Translations under genes and position numbers: made by a program | The notes under the pieces: model-generated | Seen by the model: the letters and a program-made list of their open reading frames with translations, nothing else | The model's database searches: none | What the model was told of the DNA's origin: nothing | NCBI GenBank assembly: GCA_964405685.1 | Contig: CAYOOP010000004.1 | Span: forward strand, 146,344 to 210,343 | Length of the DNA: 64,000 bases | From: CAYOOP01 sp964405685 | GTDB lineage: Bacteria > Pseudomonadota > Alphaproteobacteria > Rickettsiales > SXRF01 | Reading direction: 5' to 3' | Part shown: positions 26,471-34,202 of the stretch, piece after piece | Layout of the letters: each line of letters starts with the position of its first letter | How positions within the stretch are numbered: position 1 is the stretch's first letter

Positions 26471-27743
26471 CTAAGGCAGCATCGAGCGCCAATTCCAGCT
26501 TCTCGCCTGTTTTGCGATTCTTCAGTTCAACGACACCTTTTTCGGCACCCTTCGGACCGACGACGATTTGCCACGGTGAGCCAATCAGATCATGCGTCGC
26601 AAATTTCGCGCCCGCGCGGTCGTCCATGTCGTCATAGAGCACGTCGAACCCGGCGTTTTGCAATTGTGCATACGCCTGATCACACATCGCATCCGTTTTC
26701 GTATCGCCCGCGCGCAAATTGATGATGCTGACGTGGAACGGTGCCACCGACATCGGCCAGATGATGCCGTTTTCATCGTGGCTCGCCTCAATCACCGCGC
26801 CCACCAGGCGCGATACGCCAATGCCATAGCAGCCCATTTCCGGATGAATCTGATTTCCATCCGCGCCGGAGACCGCCACATTCATCGCCTTCGTATATTT
26901 ATTGCCGAGGTAGAAAATATGCCCTACTTCAATCCCGCGCGCTTCGCGGAGTTTGTCTTTGGCAATCGGGCACGCATCCGGTTTGTGCTGCTCATCCGCC
27001 GCAGCATAGAGCTTGCGCATTTCTTCACCACTCATCTTCACCTTGCCTGCACGAATCTCATCAAACGTCGCATCATAATACAGCGTGCTTTCGCCCGTAT
27101 CGGCGATCACCTGAAATTCATGAGACAGCGAACCACCGATTGCCCCCGAGTCCGCATTCACGGCAATCGCCGTCAGCCCCATCCGCGCGAAAATACGGTG
27201 GTAGCAATCATACATCACCGCGTATTCGCGCTTGGCATCCTCCACATCGGCATGGAACGAATACGCATCTTTCATCAAAAACTCGCGCCCACGCATTACG
27301 CCAAAACGCGGGCGGATTTCATCACGGAATTTCCACTGAATCTGGTACAGATTTTTTGGCAAATGCTTGTAGCTTTGCACATACGTACGGAAAATATCAA
27401 CGATCATTTCTTCATTTGTCGGCGAGTACAAAAGCTCCCGATCCGCGCGATCCGGAAACCGCAACATTTCCTTGCCCAGCGCATCATAGCGGCCGGATTC
27501 CTTCCATAAGTCCGTCGGCTGAAGTGTGGGCATAAGCAGCGGCACACACCCCGCTTTTTGCAACTCCGCATCGACAATCCGCTCAATGTTGCGCAGCACT
27601 TTCAAGCCCAGCGGCAACCACGAATAAATCCCTGCGGCCTGCTGCTTGATCATCCCCGCACGCAGCATCAACCGGTGCGAAGCAATCTGCGCCTCAGCGG
27701 GTGTATCTTTCAGCGTGGGAAGAAAATAATTTGAGAGTTTCAT
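26439..27743 (-). CDS. proS: Prolyl-tRNA synthetase, short alphaproteobacterial form
   Basis: Class II synthetase for tRNA-Pro. The 434-residue length, without the YbaK-like editing insertion, is typical of Alphaproteobacteria. Class II motifs are visible: GIYSWLPLGLKVLRNIE, the TNEEMIVDIFR and QIQWKFRDEIRPRFGVMRGREFLMKDAYSFH region (motif 2), and MGCYGIGVSRLVGAVIE (motif 3). The C-terminal anticodon-binding domain ends in VIPSKDGIQ, which comes from a palindromic repeat. The ATG overlaps the brnA stop (ATGA), so it is third gene of a brnT-brnA-proS unit. Confidence 0.97.
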   Translation of the reverse strand: MKLSNYFLPTLKDTPAEAQIASHRLMLRAGMIKQQAAGIYSWLPLGLKVLRNIERIVDAELQKAGCVPLLMPTLQPTDLWKESGRYDALGKEMLRFPDRADRELLYSPTNEEMIVDIFRTYVQSYKHLPKNLYQIQWKFRDEIRPRFGVMRGREFLMKDAYSFHADVEDAKREYAVMYDCYHRIFARMGLTAIAVNADSGAIGGSLSHEFQVIADTGESTLYYDATFDEIRAGKVKMSGEEMRKLYAAADEQHKPDACPIAKDKLREARGIEVGHIFYLGNKYTKAMNVAVSGADGNQIHPEMGCYGIGVSRLVGAVIEASHDENGIIWPMSVAPFHVSIINLRAGDTKTDAMCDQAYAQLQNAGFDVLYDDMDDRAGAKFATHDLIGSPWQIVVGPKGAEKGVVELKNRKTGEKLELALDAALAVIPSKDGIQ

Positions 27744-28009
27744 AATTTTGTAATCGCTTCCGCGAGCACCACTTTCATCAATGATTGATAGGGAATATCG
27801 CGCTTGTTGGCTTGCATTTTGTACTTATCGAGCAGCGAGGCAGGAATGCGCAACGATATTGTTTTTGAACTGGGTTTGAGATTGGGAAACACCACACGCT
27901 CCGCCTTACTCCAATCCAAATAATCTACCGAGCTGTGCGCTGCCCAAAATTTGCGTTCTTCATCCTCATTTTTAAATTTTGGAATGGGTTTAAGTCTTTT
28001 CTTGGTCAT
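27740..28009 (-). CDS. brnA: BrnA-type antitoxin
   Basis: Antitoxin partner of BrnT. The 89-residue protein has an N-terminal toxin-binding tail (FKNEDEERKFWAAHSSVDYLDWSKAERVVFPNL) and a C-terminal ribbon-helix-helix (KTISLRIPASLLDKYKMQANKRDIPYQSLMKVVLAEAI), the order usual in BrnA. It overlaps brnT by 20 nt and proS by four nt. The promoter carries a perfect 9-bp inverted repeat suitable for BrnA autoregulation, so expression of proS from here would be tied to toxin-antitoxin control. Confidence 0.88.
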   Translation of the reverse strand: MTKKRLKPIPKFKNEDEERKFWAAHSSVDYLDWSKAERVVFPNLKPSSKTISLRIPASLLDKYKMQANKRDIPYQSLMKVVLAEAITKL

Positions 28010-28295
28010 AACGCTTTCTCTCCTTTCTATCCATAGGCCGCACAGAAATAATACGAACCTTGTGCTTACGCATCGTAAAAACTGCGAATAATTTTCTATC
28101 CTCGTTGGTTATACCGTATGCACCATACCGCGTCTCTGCCGCCGAATGTTTTTCATCCGCAATGACAATCAGCGGAGTATTAAGAAATATCTCCTCCGCC
28201 TCCTGTGCAGAAACGTCGTGCTTGTGCAAGCTTTTATGGTAATTACCGTCATCCCAATCAAACTCGACAAGTTGCGAAAAGACCTGATGCTGCAT
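27990..28295 (-). CDS. brnT: BrnT-type ribonuclease toxin
   Basis: RelE-fold RNase toxin of the BrnT family. The 101 residues contain the family pattern FDWDDGNYHKSLHKHDVSAQEAEEIFLN, then a beta-rich part with RYGAYGITNEDRKLFAVFTMRKHKVRIISVRPMDRKERKRYDQ, including the RIISVR segment with conserved catalytic-type basic residues. The ATG lies only nine nt after the predicted -10 box, so the message is probably leaderless or nearly so. No alternative in-frame start is available before the conserved FDWD motif. Confidence 0.88.
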   Translation of the reverse strand: MQHQVFSQLVEFDWDDGNYHKSLHKHDVSAQEAEEIFLNTPLIVIADEKHSAAETRYGAYGITNEDRKLFAVFTMRKHKVRIISVRPMDRKERKRYDQEKT

Positions 28296-28302
28296 AGCCC
28301 AT

Positions 28303-28332
28303 ATTGTATATGAAATAAATATACAATGTCAA
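28303..28332 (-). promoter_or_regulatory. Autoregulated promoter of brnT-brnA-proS
   Basis: Perfect 9-bp inverted repeat attgtatat/atatacaat (28303-28311 and 28319-28327, 7-nt spacer). On the minus strand TTGACA (28332-28327) and TATACA (28310-28305) are 16 nt apart, so the palindrome fills the promoter. BrnA is the obvious candidate to bind it. The start codon of brnT follows at 28295. Confidence 0.7.
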
Positions 28333-28346
28333 CCACGATTTGCGCT

Positions 28347-28586
28347 CTATACAGCATTCCTCAACGGAACCAAACCACTTAAAAACAACAAGTGCAACAG
28401 CAGCGTCACCACCGCAGCGAGCACAAAATTCCACAGCAATTTCTTCTTGAGGTTCACATTTACGGGTGCCGCCGCATAGTGAAACTTATCGCGCGTTTCC
28501 GGCTGCTTCACGCCAATCGGGAGAAGGAAAAAAAGCGTAATAAACCACGTCACGAAATAGGTCGGAATGATGAGATAGGCAGGCAC
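28347..28586 (-). CDS. DUF1467 family membrane protein
   Basis: Small inner-membrane protein of unknown function that is nearly confined to Alphaproteobacteria. The 79 residues contain two helices (ILPTYFVTWFITLFFLLPIGV-like at the N-terminus, and LLWNFVLAAVVTLLLHLLFLSGL at the C-terminus). The family motif PIGVKQPETRDKFHYAAAPVNVNLKKKLLWN joins them. It ends 51 nt after the start of brnT and lies four nt downstream of the FYDLN-acid gene, likely in the same transcript. Confidence 0.85.
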   Translation of the reverse strand: MPAYLIIPTYFVTWFITLFFLLPIGVKQPETRDKFHYAAAPVNVNLKKKLLWNFVLAAVVTLLLHLLFLSGLVPLRNAV

Positions 28587-28590
28587 CTAC

Positions 28591-29250
28591 CTACCGCTTT
28601 TTCTTCTTCGGCGCAGGCTTTTTCGCCGGTTTTTTTGTAGGAGCTTTCGCTTTGGCGACCGATTTTTTCACTAGCTTCGCAGGCGCTTTGGGTGCGGATT
28701 TTTTTGCCGGTGCGGCTTTTGCCGATTTGGCTTTCTCGCCCTTCGCCAGTTTTTTCACCGGTTTGACCGCCGTTTTTTTGCCCGGTTTTTCTTCCTCAGT
28801 ATCTTCCTCACCACCGGTCGCGGCTACTTCCAGCGCTTCTAGCTCTTCCTCTAAATCATCCACCAAAATCTCATCGGCGATGCCGCCTAGCTCTTCGTCT
28901 TCCTCGTCCTCACCTTCTTCCATATCTTCAAGTTCCTCGAGGCTTTCGATATCCTCAACGTCATCAATTTCCTCGATGCCAACATCCGCGGTATCACCCG
29001 CATCTTCTTCCTCTTCCTCGGCAGGCGCCTGGGTACGCAGCGCAATAGCTTTGGCTTTTTGCGCCGCTGCAATCAACAAATCATCCGCATCGGCCGCAGA
29101 AATCGCGCGTTTTTCCGTCTTCCGGCGGCGAAGCACGGCGTTCGGATCGAACGTATGGGCGCAGATGGGGCAGCGGGCGGGGTTTTTCCCTAAATCGAAA
29201 AACTTGGCGGAGCAGCTGGGGCAGATACGTTTTTGGCCTAATTGGGACAC
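28591..29250 (-). CDS. TIGR02300 / FYDLN-acid domain protein
   Basis: Conserved alphaproteobacterial protein of unknown function. I start at the GTG at 29250, which has AGGAG in front of it and yields SQLGQKRICPSCSAKFFDLGKNPARCPICAHTFDP, the zinc-ribbon-like N-terminus with two CPxC pairs. A central tract (about 80-150) is almost entirely Glu/Asp. The last 70 residues are Lys/Ala/Pro-rich like histone H1 tails. The opposite charges in one chain suggest a nucleic-acid or chaperone role, but that is speculation. The length is 219 residues. It diverges from grpE. Confidence 0.88.
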   Translation of the reverse strand: MSQLGQKRICPSCSAKFFDLGKNPARCPICAHTFDPNAVLRRRKTEKRAISAADADDLLIAAAQKAKAIALRTQAPAEEEEEDAGDTADVGIEEIDDVEDIESLEELEDMEEGEDEEDEELGGIADEILVDDLEEELEALEVAATGGEEDTEEEKPGKKTAVKPVKKLAKGEKAKSAKAAPAKKSAPKAPAKLVKKSVAKAKAPTKKPAKKPAPKKKKR

Positions 29251-29359
29251 CTTGAAACTCCTAGGGATTAATATACATATGACTACGAATGTGTTTGATT
29301 GTTTCTGCACAAATTTCTATCTTAAGCAAGCCGAAAACAAAAAGGACGATAAAGAACCC

Positions 29360-29923
29360 ATGAGCAACGTTGAACCTATTGATAAAGAACCAGAAAAAGA
29401 AGAAGCCCAAGAAGCACCCGATGCGCTGACCCAAGCCCTGGCCGACGCCGAAGGCTGGAAAGACAAGTGCCTGCGCGCCGTTGCGGACGCTGAAAACGCC
29501 CGTAAACGCGCCGAACGCGACATCGCCGAGACCCAAAAATATGCGATCAGCAATTTCGCCCGCGACCTGGTCAACGTCGCCGAAACCCTGAAACGCGCTC
29601 TTGAAAGCGCCAATGCAGACACGCTCGCAACCGCCGACCCGCTTCTCAAAACCGTCCATTCCGGCGTAGAAATGACGTTGAAAGAACTCCTCGGCATCTT
29701 TGAACGCTTCGGCATCAAACGCATTGACCCCGTCGGCCAAAAGTTCGACCATAACCTCCACCAAGCGATCGCCCAGGTAGACGCACCCAACGCCGAACCT
29801 GGTAGCATCGTACAAGTCGTCCAAGCGGGCTACACGATTGCCGACCGCCTGCTACGCCCCGCGATGGTCGCCGTCGCCAAAGCGGAAAGCCCACCCCCAC
29901 CTACGGTAGACACCGTTGCTTAG
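29360..29923 (+). CDS. grpE: GrpE nucleotide-exchange factor
   Basis: Releases ADP from DnaK. The ATG at 29360 (with AAGGA upstream) gives 187 residues. A longer in-frame reading into the antisense FYDLN gene is spurious. A Glu-rich N-terminus leads into a long coiled coil (WKDKCLRAVADAENARKRAERDIAETQKYAISNFARDLVNVAETLKRAL). The beta-wing domain with FGIKRIDPVGQKFDHNLHQAIAQ and GYTIADRLLRPAMVAVAK then follows. In many Alphaproteobacteria grpE is next to hrcA. Here it is fused into the ftsX-ydcF-plsC-rph block and its end overlaps ftsX. Confidence 0.96.
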   Translation: MSNVEPIDKEPEKEEAQEAPDALTQALADAEGWKDKCLRAVADAENARKRAERDIAETQKYAISNFARDLVNVAETLKRALESANADTLATADPLLKTVHSGVEMTLKELLGIFERFGIKRIDPVGQKFDHNLHQAIAQVDAPNAEPGSIVQVVQAGYTIADRLLRPAMVAVAKAESPPPPTVDTVA

Positions 29924-30797
29924 GCTGTTAACCACCAAACCCGATCTGCCGTTCGCGAAGGATGATGCCAATCGTTTTCTTCCCTGGGTGATCGCGATGA
30001 TGGTAGGCCTCACCGCCCTCCTCATCAGCCTCTCCTTCATCCTCTCCGCCTCCCTCGGCGAACGCCGCGTGGATGCTGCCAACACCATCAGCATCCAAAT
30101 CCCCGCGGAGAATGTATCGGACGCGCTGATTGCCTCCGTCAAAGACGAACTAAAACGTACCCCCGCCGTTGCAAACGTCAAAGAAGTTAGCCCCGAAGCA
30201 CTTCGCTCGCATCTAGCTCCCTGGATGGGCGAACTCAAAAACCAAGAAAACTGGCCCCTGCCTTACATGTTACGCGTCAAACTCTCGCCGGTGTCCGACA
30301 GCACCATCGCCAACGTCCGCACCCGCATGGAAAAACTGGGTAACGACATTCACGTCGATGGCACCGCCATCTGGGCGTCGCAATACGCAAGCATCGTTCG
30401 CGTCGTTCAACTCGTGCTCCTCGCCCTCGCCCTCTTGCTCATGGCCACGCTCGCCGTCATCATCATCTTCGCCTCCCGCACCGCCATGAAACTGCACCTC
30501 CCCGCAGTGTATTTGCTCCACGGCATCGGCGCAAGCGATCGCTATATCGCCCGCCAATTCCAACACAACGCCCTCACCCTCGTCCTAAAAGGTGCCCTCA
30601 CCGGCACCTGCGCCGCACTCGTGATATTGCTTGGCATCGGCTTCGCGCTCTACCACACCAATGCGAGCTTGCTACCACGCATCCGCCTCAGCGCCGTGCC
30701 ACTTGCGTTTCTAATCTTGTTACCCTTCCTCGCGAGCACGATCGGCGTCCTCGCCGCACGCGCGACTACGCTCAAACAATTGCGCCACCTGCCCTGA
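29916..30797 (+). CDS. ftsX: Cell-division ABC-type permease FtsX
   Basis: Membrane half of FtsEX, which activates septal peptidoglycan hydrolases. The 293 residues have one N-terminal helix (FLPWVIAMMVGLTALLISLSFIL), a periplasmic loop of about 120 residues, and three C-terminal helices in the FtsX fold. The start is probably the TTG at 29916, which overlaps the grpE end by eight nt and gives an N-terminus like other alphaproteobacterial FtsX. The usual partner ftsE, normally directly upstream, is absent. grpE occupies its place, so FtsE must be encoded elsewhere or be missing. Confidence 0.88.
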   Translation: MLRLLTTKPDLPFAKDDANRFLPWVIAMMVGLTALLISLSFILSASLGERRVDAANTISIQIPAENVSDALIASVKDELKRTPAVANVKEVSPEALRSHLAPWMGELKNQENWPLPYMLRVKLSPVSDSTIANVRTRMEKLGNDIHVDGTAIWASQYASIVRVVQLVLLALALLLMATLAVIIIFASRTAMKLHLPAVYLLHGIGASDRYIARQFQHNALTLVLKGALTGTCAALVILLGIGFALYHTNASLLPRIRLSAVPLAFLILLPFLASTIGVLAARATTLKQLRHLP

Positions 30798-30830
30798 TGT
30801 CAAACCTCTTTTGCACCGACCAAGCGTTCT

Positions 30831-30976
30831 CCTCTCCCGCTTGCGGGAGAGGAGAGGTTTTGTTAGTGAAGAGCGAGCGAGCTTACAAAACCTTGGAGAG
30901 GGAATATTCCCTCACCCACTACGCTAATGCTCTTACGAGCATAAGCTCCGTTGCCCTCTCCCGCACGCGGGAGAGG
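30831..30976. repeat. 146-bp element with cctctcccgc terminal hairpins, copy 2
   Basis: Same length, orientation and internal hairpins as the copy at 25018-25163, with only scattered differences. It fills the spacer between ftsX and the ydcF-like gene. A short open frame across it (30797-30982) is a repeat-derived shadow. Confidence 0.88.
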
Positions 30977-30997
30977 GGATAGTCCGGGGGGGGCGCC

Positions 30998-31624
30998 ATG
31001 AGAAGTCTATTCACCTTCATCAAACGCTTTTTCATCACCCTGATCGGCTTCGGCCTTTCCTGGGCGCTCGGCCTCCTCGCCTTCATCCTCGTCATCCCCA
31101 CGGAACCGCTAACGCTCGACAAACCCGTCGACGCCATCGTCGTCCTAACCGGCGGCCGCGGCCGCATCGACTACGGCCTGCAACTCCTCGCACAAAACAA
31201 AGGCAAGCTGCTGTTCATCTCCGGCGTCAACGAATCCTCCACGTCTGATGAAGTGCTAGACAAAGCCAAAGACCGCATGAAAGCCGAATTCCCCTCGCTG
31301 CACGAAGAGCACATTTTCATTGGCCACGAAGCCACCTCGACGATCGGCAACGCCGAAGAAACCGCCGCCTGGATTGCTAAAAATCATATCAAGAGCGTCC
31401 GCCTCGTCACCGCGAACTACCACATCCCACGCAGCCTAGTAGAATTCCGCGCCATCCTCCCGCAAATCGTCACCGTGTACCCCGACCCCGTATTTCCTGA
31501 CAGTTTCACCCGTTTCAACTGGTGGGAAGGCGACCGCGTACGTGATTTTATTATGAGCGAGTACCACAAAACCCTCGCCTCCATCCTGCGCCATCTCATC
31601 TTGCGGCTAGAGAATAACACGTGA
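30998..31624 (+). CDS. YdcF/ElyC-like DUF218 membrane protein
   Basis: Envelope protein of the DUF218 family, some members of which affect peptidoglycan or polysaccharide synthesis. The 208-residue protein has an N-terminal helix (FIKRFFITLIGFGLSWALGLLAFILVI), then the family core DAIVVLTGGRGRIDYGLQLL, LLFISGVNES, and TSTIGNAEETAAWI, and ends with LVTANYHIPRSLVEFR. It is in the ftsX-ydcF-plsC order common in Alphaproteobacteria and overlaps plsC by four nt. An inserted repeat separates it from ftsX. Confidence 0.9.
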   Translation: MRSLFTFIKRFFITLIGFGLSWALGLLAFILVIPTEPLTLDKPVDAIVVLTGGRGRIDYGLQLLAQNKGKLLFISGVNESSTSDEVLDKAKDRMKAEFPSLHEEHIFIGHEATSTIGNAEETAAWIAKNHIKSVRLVTANYHIPRSLVEFRAILPQIVTVYPDPVFPDSFTRFNWWEGDRVRDFIMSEYHKTLASILRHLILRLENNT

Positions 31625-32352
31625 AAAAAGTCCCCCTCCTGCGCGTGATTTTATTTAATGTGTCGCTAACTCTGTGGACACTCTTCCTCAGCCTCATCTG
31701 CTTGCCGATTCTCATTTTCCTACCTTCACGCACCCCCATCCTCGGCTACGTCTGGACCTGCGTCGCCCTCTTCCTCCTCAAACACCTCTGCAACATCACC
31801 TACACCGTCCGCGGTATAGAAAATTTCAACCCCCAACAAGTCATCGTCGCGAGCAAACACCAATCTGCCATGGACATCGTCATTCTCCTCCACCTCTTCA
31901 AAACCCCCGCTTTCGTATTAAAACGCGAACTCACATGGATCCCCTTCTGGGGCTGGTACTTCACCAAAATGGGGATGATCGCAATCAACCGCAAAAAAGG
32001 CCGCGAAGCCTTGGCCCCCCTGATCGAACAATCTTACCGCATTATTCAATCCCATCGTGTCGTCGCCATTTTCCCCGAAGGCACACGCACACCGACAGGC
32101 GAAAAAGGCCGCTGGAACCCCGGTGTCGGCATGGTGTACGACGAGCTCAAAGTCCCCCTCCTCCCCCTCGCCCTCAACACCGGCTGCTACTGGCCACGTA
32201 ACAAATGGAAAAAATTCAGCGGCACTGCCATCGTCGAATGCCTCCCCGCCATCCCTGCGGGCCTCAGCATCCGCGCATGCGTCAAACAACTCGAAGAACA
32301 GATTGAAACCGCAAGCCGCAAGCTCTATGAAGAAGCAAATCCCAAACCTTGA
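31621..32352 (+). CDS. plsC: 1-acyl-sn-glycerol-3-phosphate acyltransferase
   Basis: Makes phosphatidic acid for phospholipid synthesis at the inner membrane. The 243-residue protein starts at a GTG overlapping the upstream stop. Two N-terminal hydrophobic stretches precede the catalytic HX4D motif SKHQSAMDI. PEGTR is visible in FPEGTRTPTGEKGRWNPG, followed by the VPLLPLALNTG segment. It is followed after ten nt by rph. No anomaly is seen. Confidence 0.93.
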   Translation: MKKVPLLRVILFNVSLTLWTLFLSLICLPILIFLPSRTPILGYVWTCVALFLLKHLCNITYTVRGIENFNPQQVIVASKHQSAMDIVILLHLFKTPAFVLKRELTWIPFWGWYFTKMGMIAINRKKGREALAPLIEQSYRIIQSHRVVAIFPEGTRTPTGEKGRWNPGVGMVYDELKVPLLPLALNTGCYWPRNKWKKFSGTAIVECLPAIPAGLSIRACVKQLEEQIETASRKLYEEANPKP

Positions 32353-32362
32353 AAGCTAAATC

Positions 32363-33076
32363 ATGCGCCCTTCCAAACGTGCCTTCGACGAACTCCGCCC
32401 CATCATTTTAACGCCAAACGCGAGCCGCTACGCAGAAGGCTCCTGCATCGCAGCGTTCGGCCACACGCGCGTGCTCTGCACCGCGAGCGTATCAGACGAC
32501 ACACCACGCTTCCTAAAAAACACCGGAAAAGGCTGGGTCACCGCTGAATACGGCATGCTCCCCCGCGCCACCCACACGCGCATGGACCGCGAAGCTGCAA
32601 GAGGCAAACAATCCGGCCGCACCCAAGAAATCCAGCGTTTAATTGGAAGATCACTCCGCGCCATCGTTGATTTAAAAACTCTCGGCGAACGCCAAATCAC
32701 CATCGATTGCGACGTGCTAGAAGCCGACGGCGGCACCCGCACAGCCGCCATCACCGGTGCCTATGTCGCACTCAACCTCGCCATCAAAAAACTAATCTCC
32801 ACCGGCCAACTGAACAAAAACCCCATCACCGGCCAAGTCGCCGCTATCTCCTGCGGTATCTACCATGGCCAACCTGTTTTAGATTTAGATTACGATGAAG
32901 ATTCGAATTGTACGATGGATGCTAACTTCGTTCTCACCGCCGACGGCAAAATCATCGAAATGCAATGCACCGCCGAAGAACATCCGGTCACCGATGAACA
33001 ATTCCAAGCCCTCTTCACTTTGGCCCGCGCCGGCATCGCCGACCTCGCGCAACACCAACAACAGGCCCTCGGGTGA
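32363..33076 (+). CDS. rph: Ribonuclease PH
   Basis: Phosphorolytic 3'-5' exoribonuclease that trims tRNA 3' ends. The 237 residues show MRPSKRAFDELRPI, AFGHTRVLCTASV, the GWVTAEYGMLPRATHTR and GKQSGRTQEIQRLIGRSLRAIVDL basic phosphate-binding region, and DYDEDSNCTMDANFVLT. It is paired with rdgB as in most Proteobacteria, but a two-hairpin element now lies between the two. Confidence 0.97.
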   Translation: MRPSKRAFDELRPIILTPNASRYAEGSCIAAFGHTRVLCTASVSDDTPRFLKNTGKGWVTAEYGMLPRATHTRMDREAARGKQSGRTQEIQRLIGRSLRAIVDLKTLGERQITIDCDVLEADGGTRTAAITGAYVALNLAIKKLISTGQLNKNPITGQVAAISCGIYHGQPVLDLDYDEDSNCTMDANFVLTADGKIIEMQCTAEEHPVTDEQFQALFTLARAGIADLAQHQQQALG

Positions 33077-33093
33077 TAATGTTAATAAAAATG

Positions 33094-33178
33094 AGCCCCC
33101 CCGCTTGCGGGGGGGCTCGGGGGGGAATCTCTCCCGACACACCATTCCCCCCTGAATCCCCCCGCAAGCGGGGGGAAC
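33094..33178. repeat. Miniature two-hairpin GC element before rdgB
   Basis: Left hairpin ccccccgcttgcgggggg followed by ctcgggggggaa, a 15-nt spacer, then cattcccccctgaa and right hairpin ccccccgcaagcggggggaa. The ends match those of the large insertion inside rdgB (33562-34002) and the insert in dnaE (41338-41420). Its final ggggggaa lies two bases before the rdgB ATG and doubles as the ribosome-binding site. Confidence 0.88.
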
Positions 33179-33179
33179 A

Positions 33180-34202
33180 ATGAAGCTTATTATTGCCACC
33201 CACAACGCCGGCAAACTCGCCGAATTCCGCACGCTGCTCGCCCCCTTAGGTTTCGACGTCAAAAGCGCTGATGAACTAAACCTTCCCGAACCCGAGGAAA
33301 CCGGAACAACATTTGAAGCCAACGCCGAACTAAAAGCCCGCGCTGCTGCCGTTGCCTCCGGCCTCCCCGCGCTCGCCGATGATTCCGGTTTGGTTATCCC
33401 CGCACTAGACGGTGCCCCCGGTGTCTACTCCGCGAGATGGGCGCCAGGAAAAGATTTCAACATCGCATTCGAGCGCATCAAACGCGAACTCGGTGAAGCG
33501 AATGCACCACACAACACCCCCGCACATTTTATCTGCGTCCTTGCCCTCGCCCTTCCTAAATCCCCCCCGCTAGCGGGGGGGTACGGGGGGGAACCTCGCC
33601 CCCATTATTTCGGTCAGCAATCAACCAGTACACGTCTCCTCCCCACCTTAAATATCGCAAAAATGCTTCGAAAAAATATGACGAAAGCGGAATGGAAACT
33701 CTGGGAATATTTAAGTGCAAATAAACTGGAAGACTTTAAATTCCGTAGGCAACAAGCCATAAGCAATTATATTGTCGACTTCGTTTGTATGGAAGCAAAA
33801 CTGATTGTAGAAGTAGATGGCAGCCAGCACATGGATTCAAAAACAGACGAAAAACGTGACAAATATTTTCAATCACTTGGCTATCGCATATTGCGCTTCT
33901 GGAACAATGAAGTGCTAGAGAACGTGGAGGGCGTGGTGACCATAATTCTAAACTCACTGCGTGAACCATTCCCCCCTGAATCCCCCCGCTTGCGGGGGGA
34001 ACAAGTGAAATGCTTCACCGGCCGCATCGACGGCACGCTCGCCTTCCCGCCACGCGGCACAAACGGTTTCGGCTACGACCCGATTTTTATTCCTGAAGGC
34101 TACACGCAAACCTTCGCCGAACTCCCCACCACAACAAAAAACGCCCTAAGCCATCGGGCCAGGGCGCTTGATGCGTTGAAGCATTATCTCGCGTCTAACT
34201 AA
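33180..34202 (+). CDS. rdgB: XTP/dITP pyrophosphatase with an in-frame DUF559 nuclease insertion
   Basis: House-cleaning pyrophosphatase for dITP and XTP. The RdgB halves are clear. Residues 1-126 include LIIATHNAGKLAEFR, ALADDSGLVIPALDGAPGVYSARWAG-like and HFICVLALAL. Residues 276-340 include TGRIDGTL, GTNGFGYDPIFIPEGYTQTFAEL and KNALSHRARAL. Between them, about 149 residues (127-275) are foreign: SPPLAGGYGGEP, a DUF559 domain (about 157-258) and a PFPPESPRLRGEQ tail. Without the insert the protein would be 191 residues, the usual size. The insertion falls in a beta-hairpin loop, so the fused chain could still fold. The DUF559 domain has no stop of its own. Confidence 0.95.
   Translation: MKLIIATHNAGKLAEFRTLLAPLGFDVKSADELNLPEPEETGTTFEANAELKARAAAVASGLPALADDSGLVIPALDGAPGVYSARWAPGKDFNIAFERIKRELGEANAPHNTPAHFICVLALALPKSPPLAGGYGGEPRPHYFGQQSTSTRLLPTLNIAKMLRKNMTKAEWKLWEYLSANKLEDFKFRRQQAISNYIVDFVCMEAKLIVEVDGSQHMDSKTDEKRDKYFQSLGYRILRFWNNEVLENVEGVVTIILNSLREPFPPESPRLRGEQVKCFTGRIDGTLAFPPRGTNGFGYDPIFIPEGYTQTFAELPTTTKNALSHRARALDALKHYLASN
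33562..34002 (+). mobile_element. Hairpin-bounded DUF559 nuclease element inside rdgB
   Basis: Left hairpin cccccccgctagcggggggg at 33562-33581 plus tacgggggggaacc, and right unit cattcccccctgaa plus ccccccgcttgcggggggaa ending at 34002. Between them is a complete DUF559 domain: NMTKAEWKLWEYLSANKL, FKFRRQQAISNYIVDFVC, LIVEVDGSQHMD with the E-x-D and H residues expected for a Vsr-like nuclease site, and YRILRFWNNEVLENVEGV. An internal ATG at 33663 could start it separately. DUF559 proteins are small putative endonucleases. That this one moves the element is inference. Confidence 0.8.

Noticed and set aside
28652..29923. 423-codon plus-strand frame ending with GrpE
   Set aside because: The first 236 codons are antisense to the FYDLN-acid gene and give a Ser/Ala-only product. 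GrpE starts at 29360 with its own ribosome-binding site.
30797..30982. 61-codon frame after ftsX
   Set aside because: Fully inside the cctctcccgc repeat element; same frame appears in the other copy (25018), not a gene.
33562..34002. Intein in rdgB
   Set aside because: No Cys/Ser at the N junction, no HN at the C end, no Hint-domain motifs; the ends are DNA hairpins instead.
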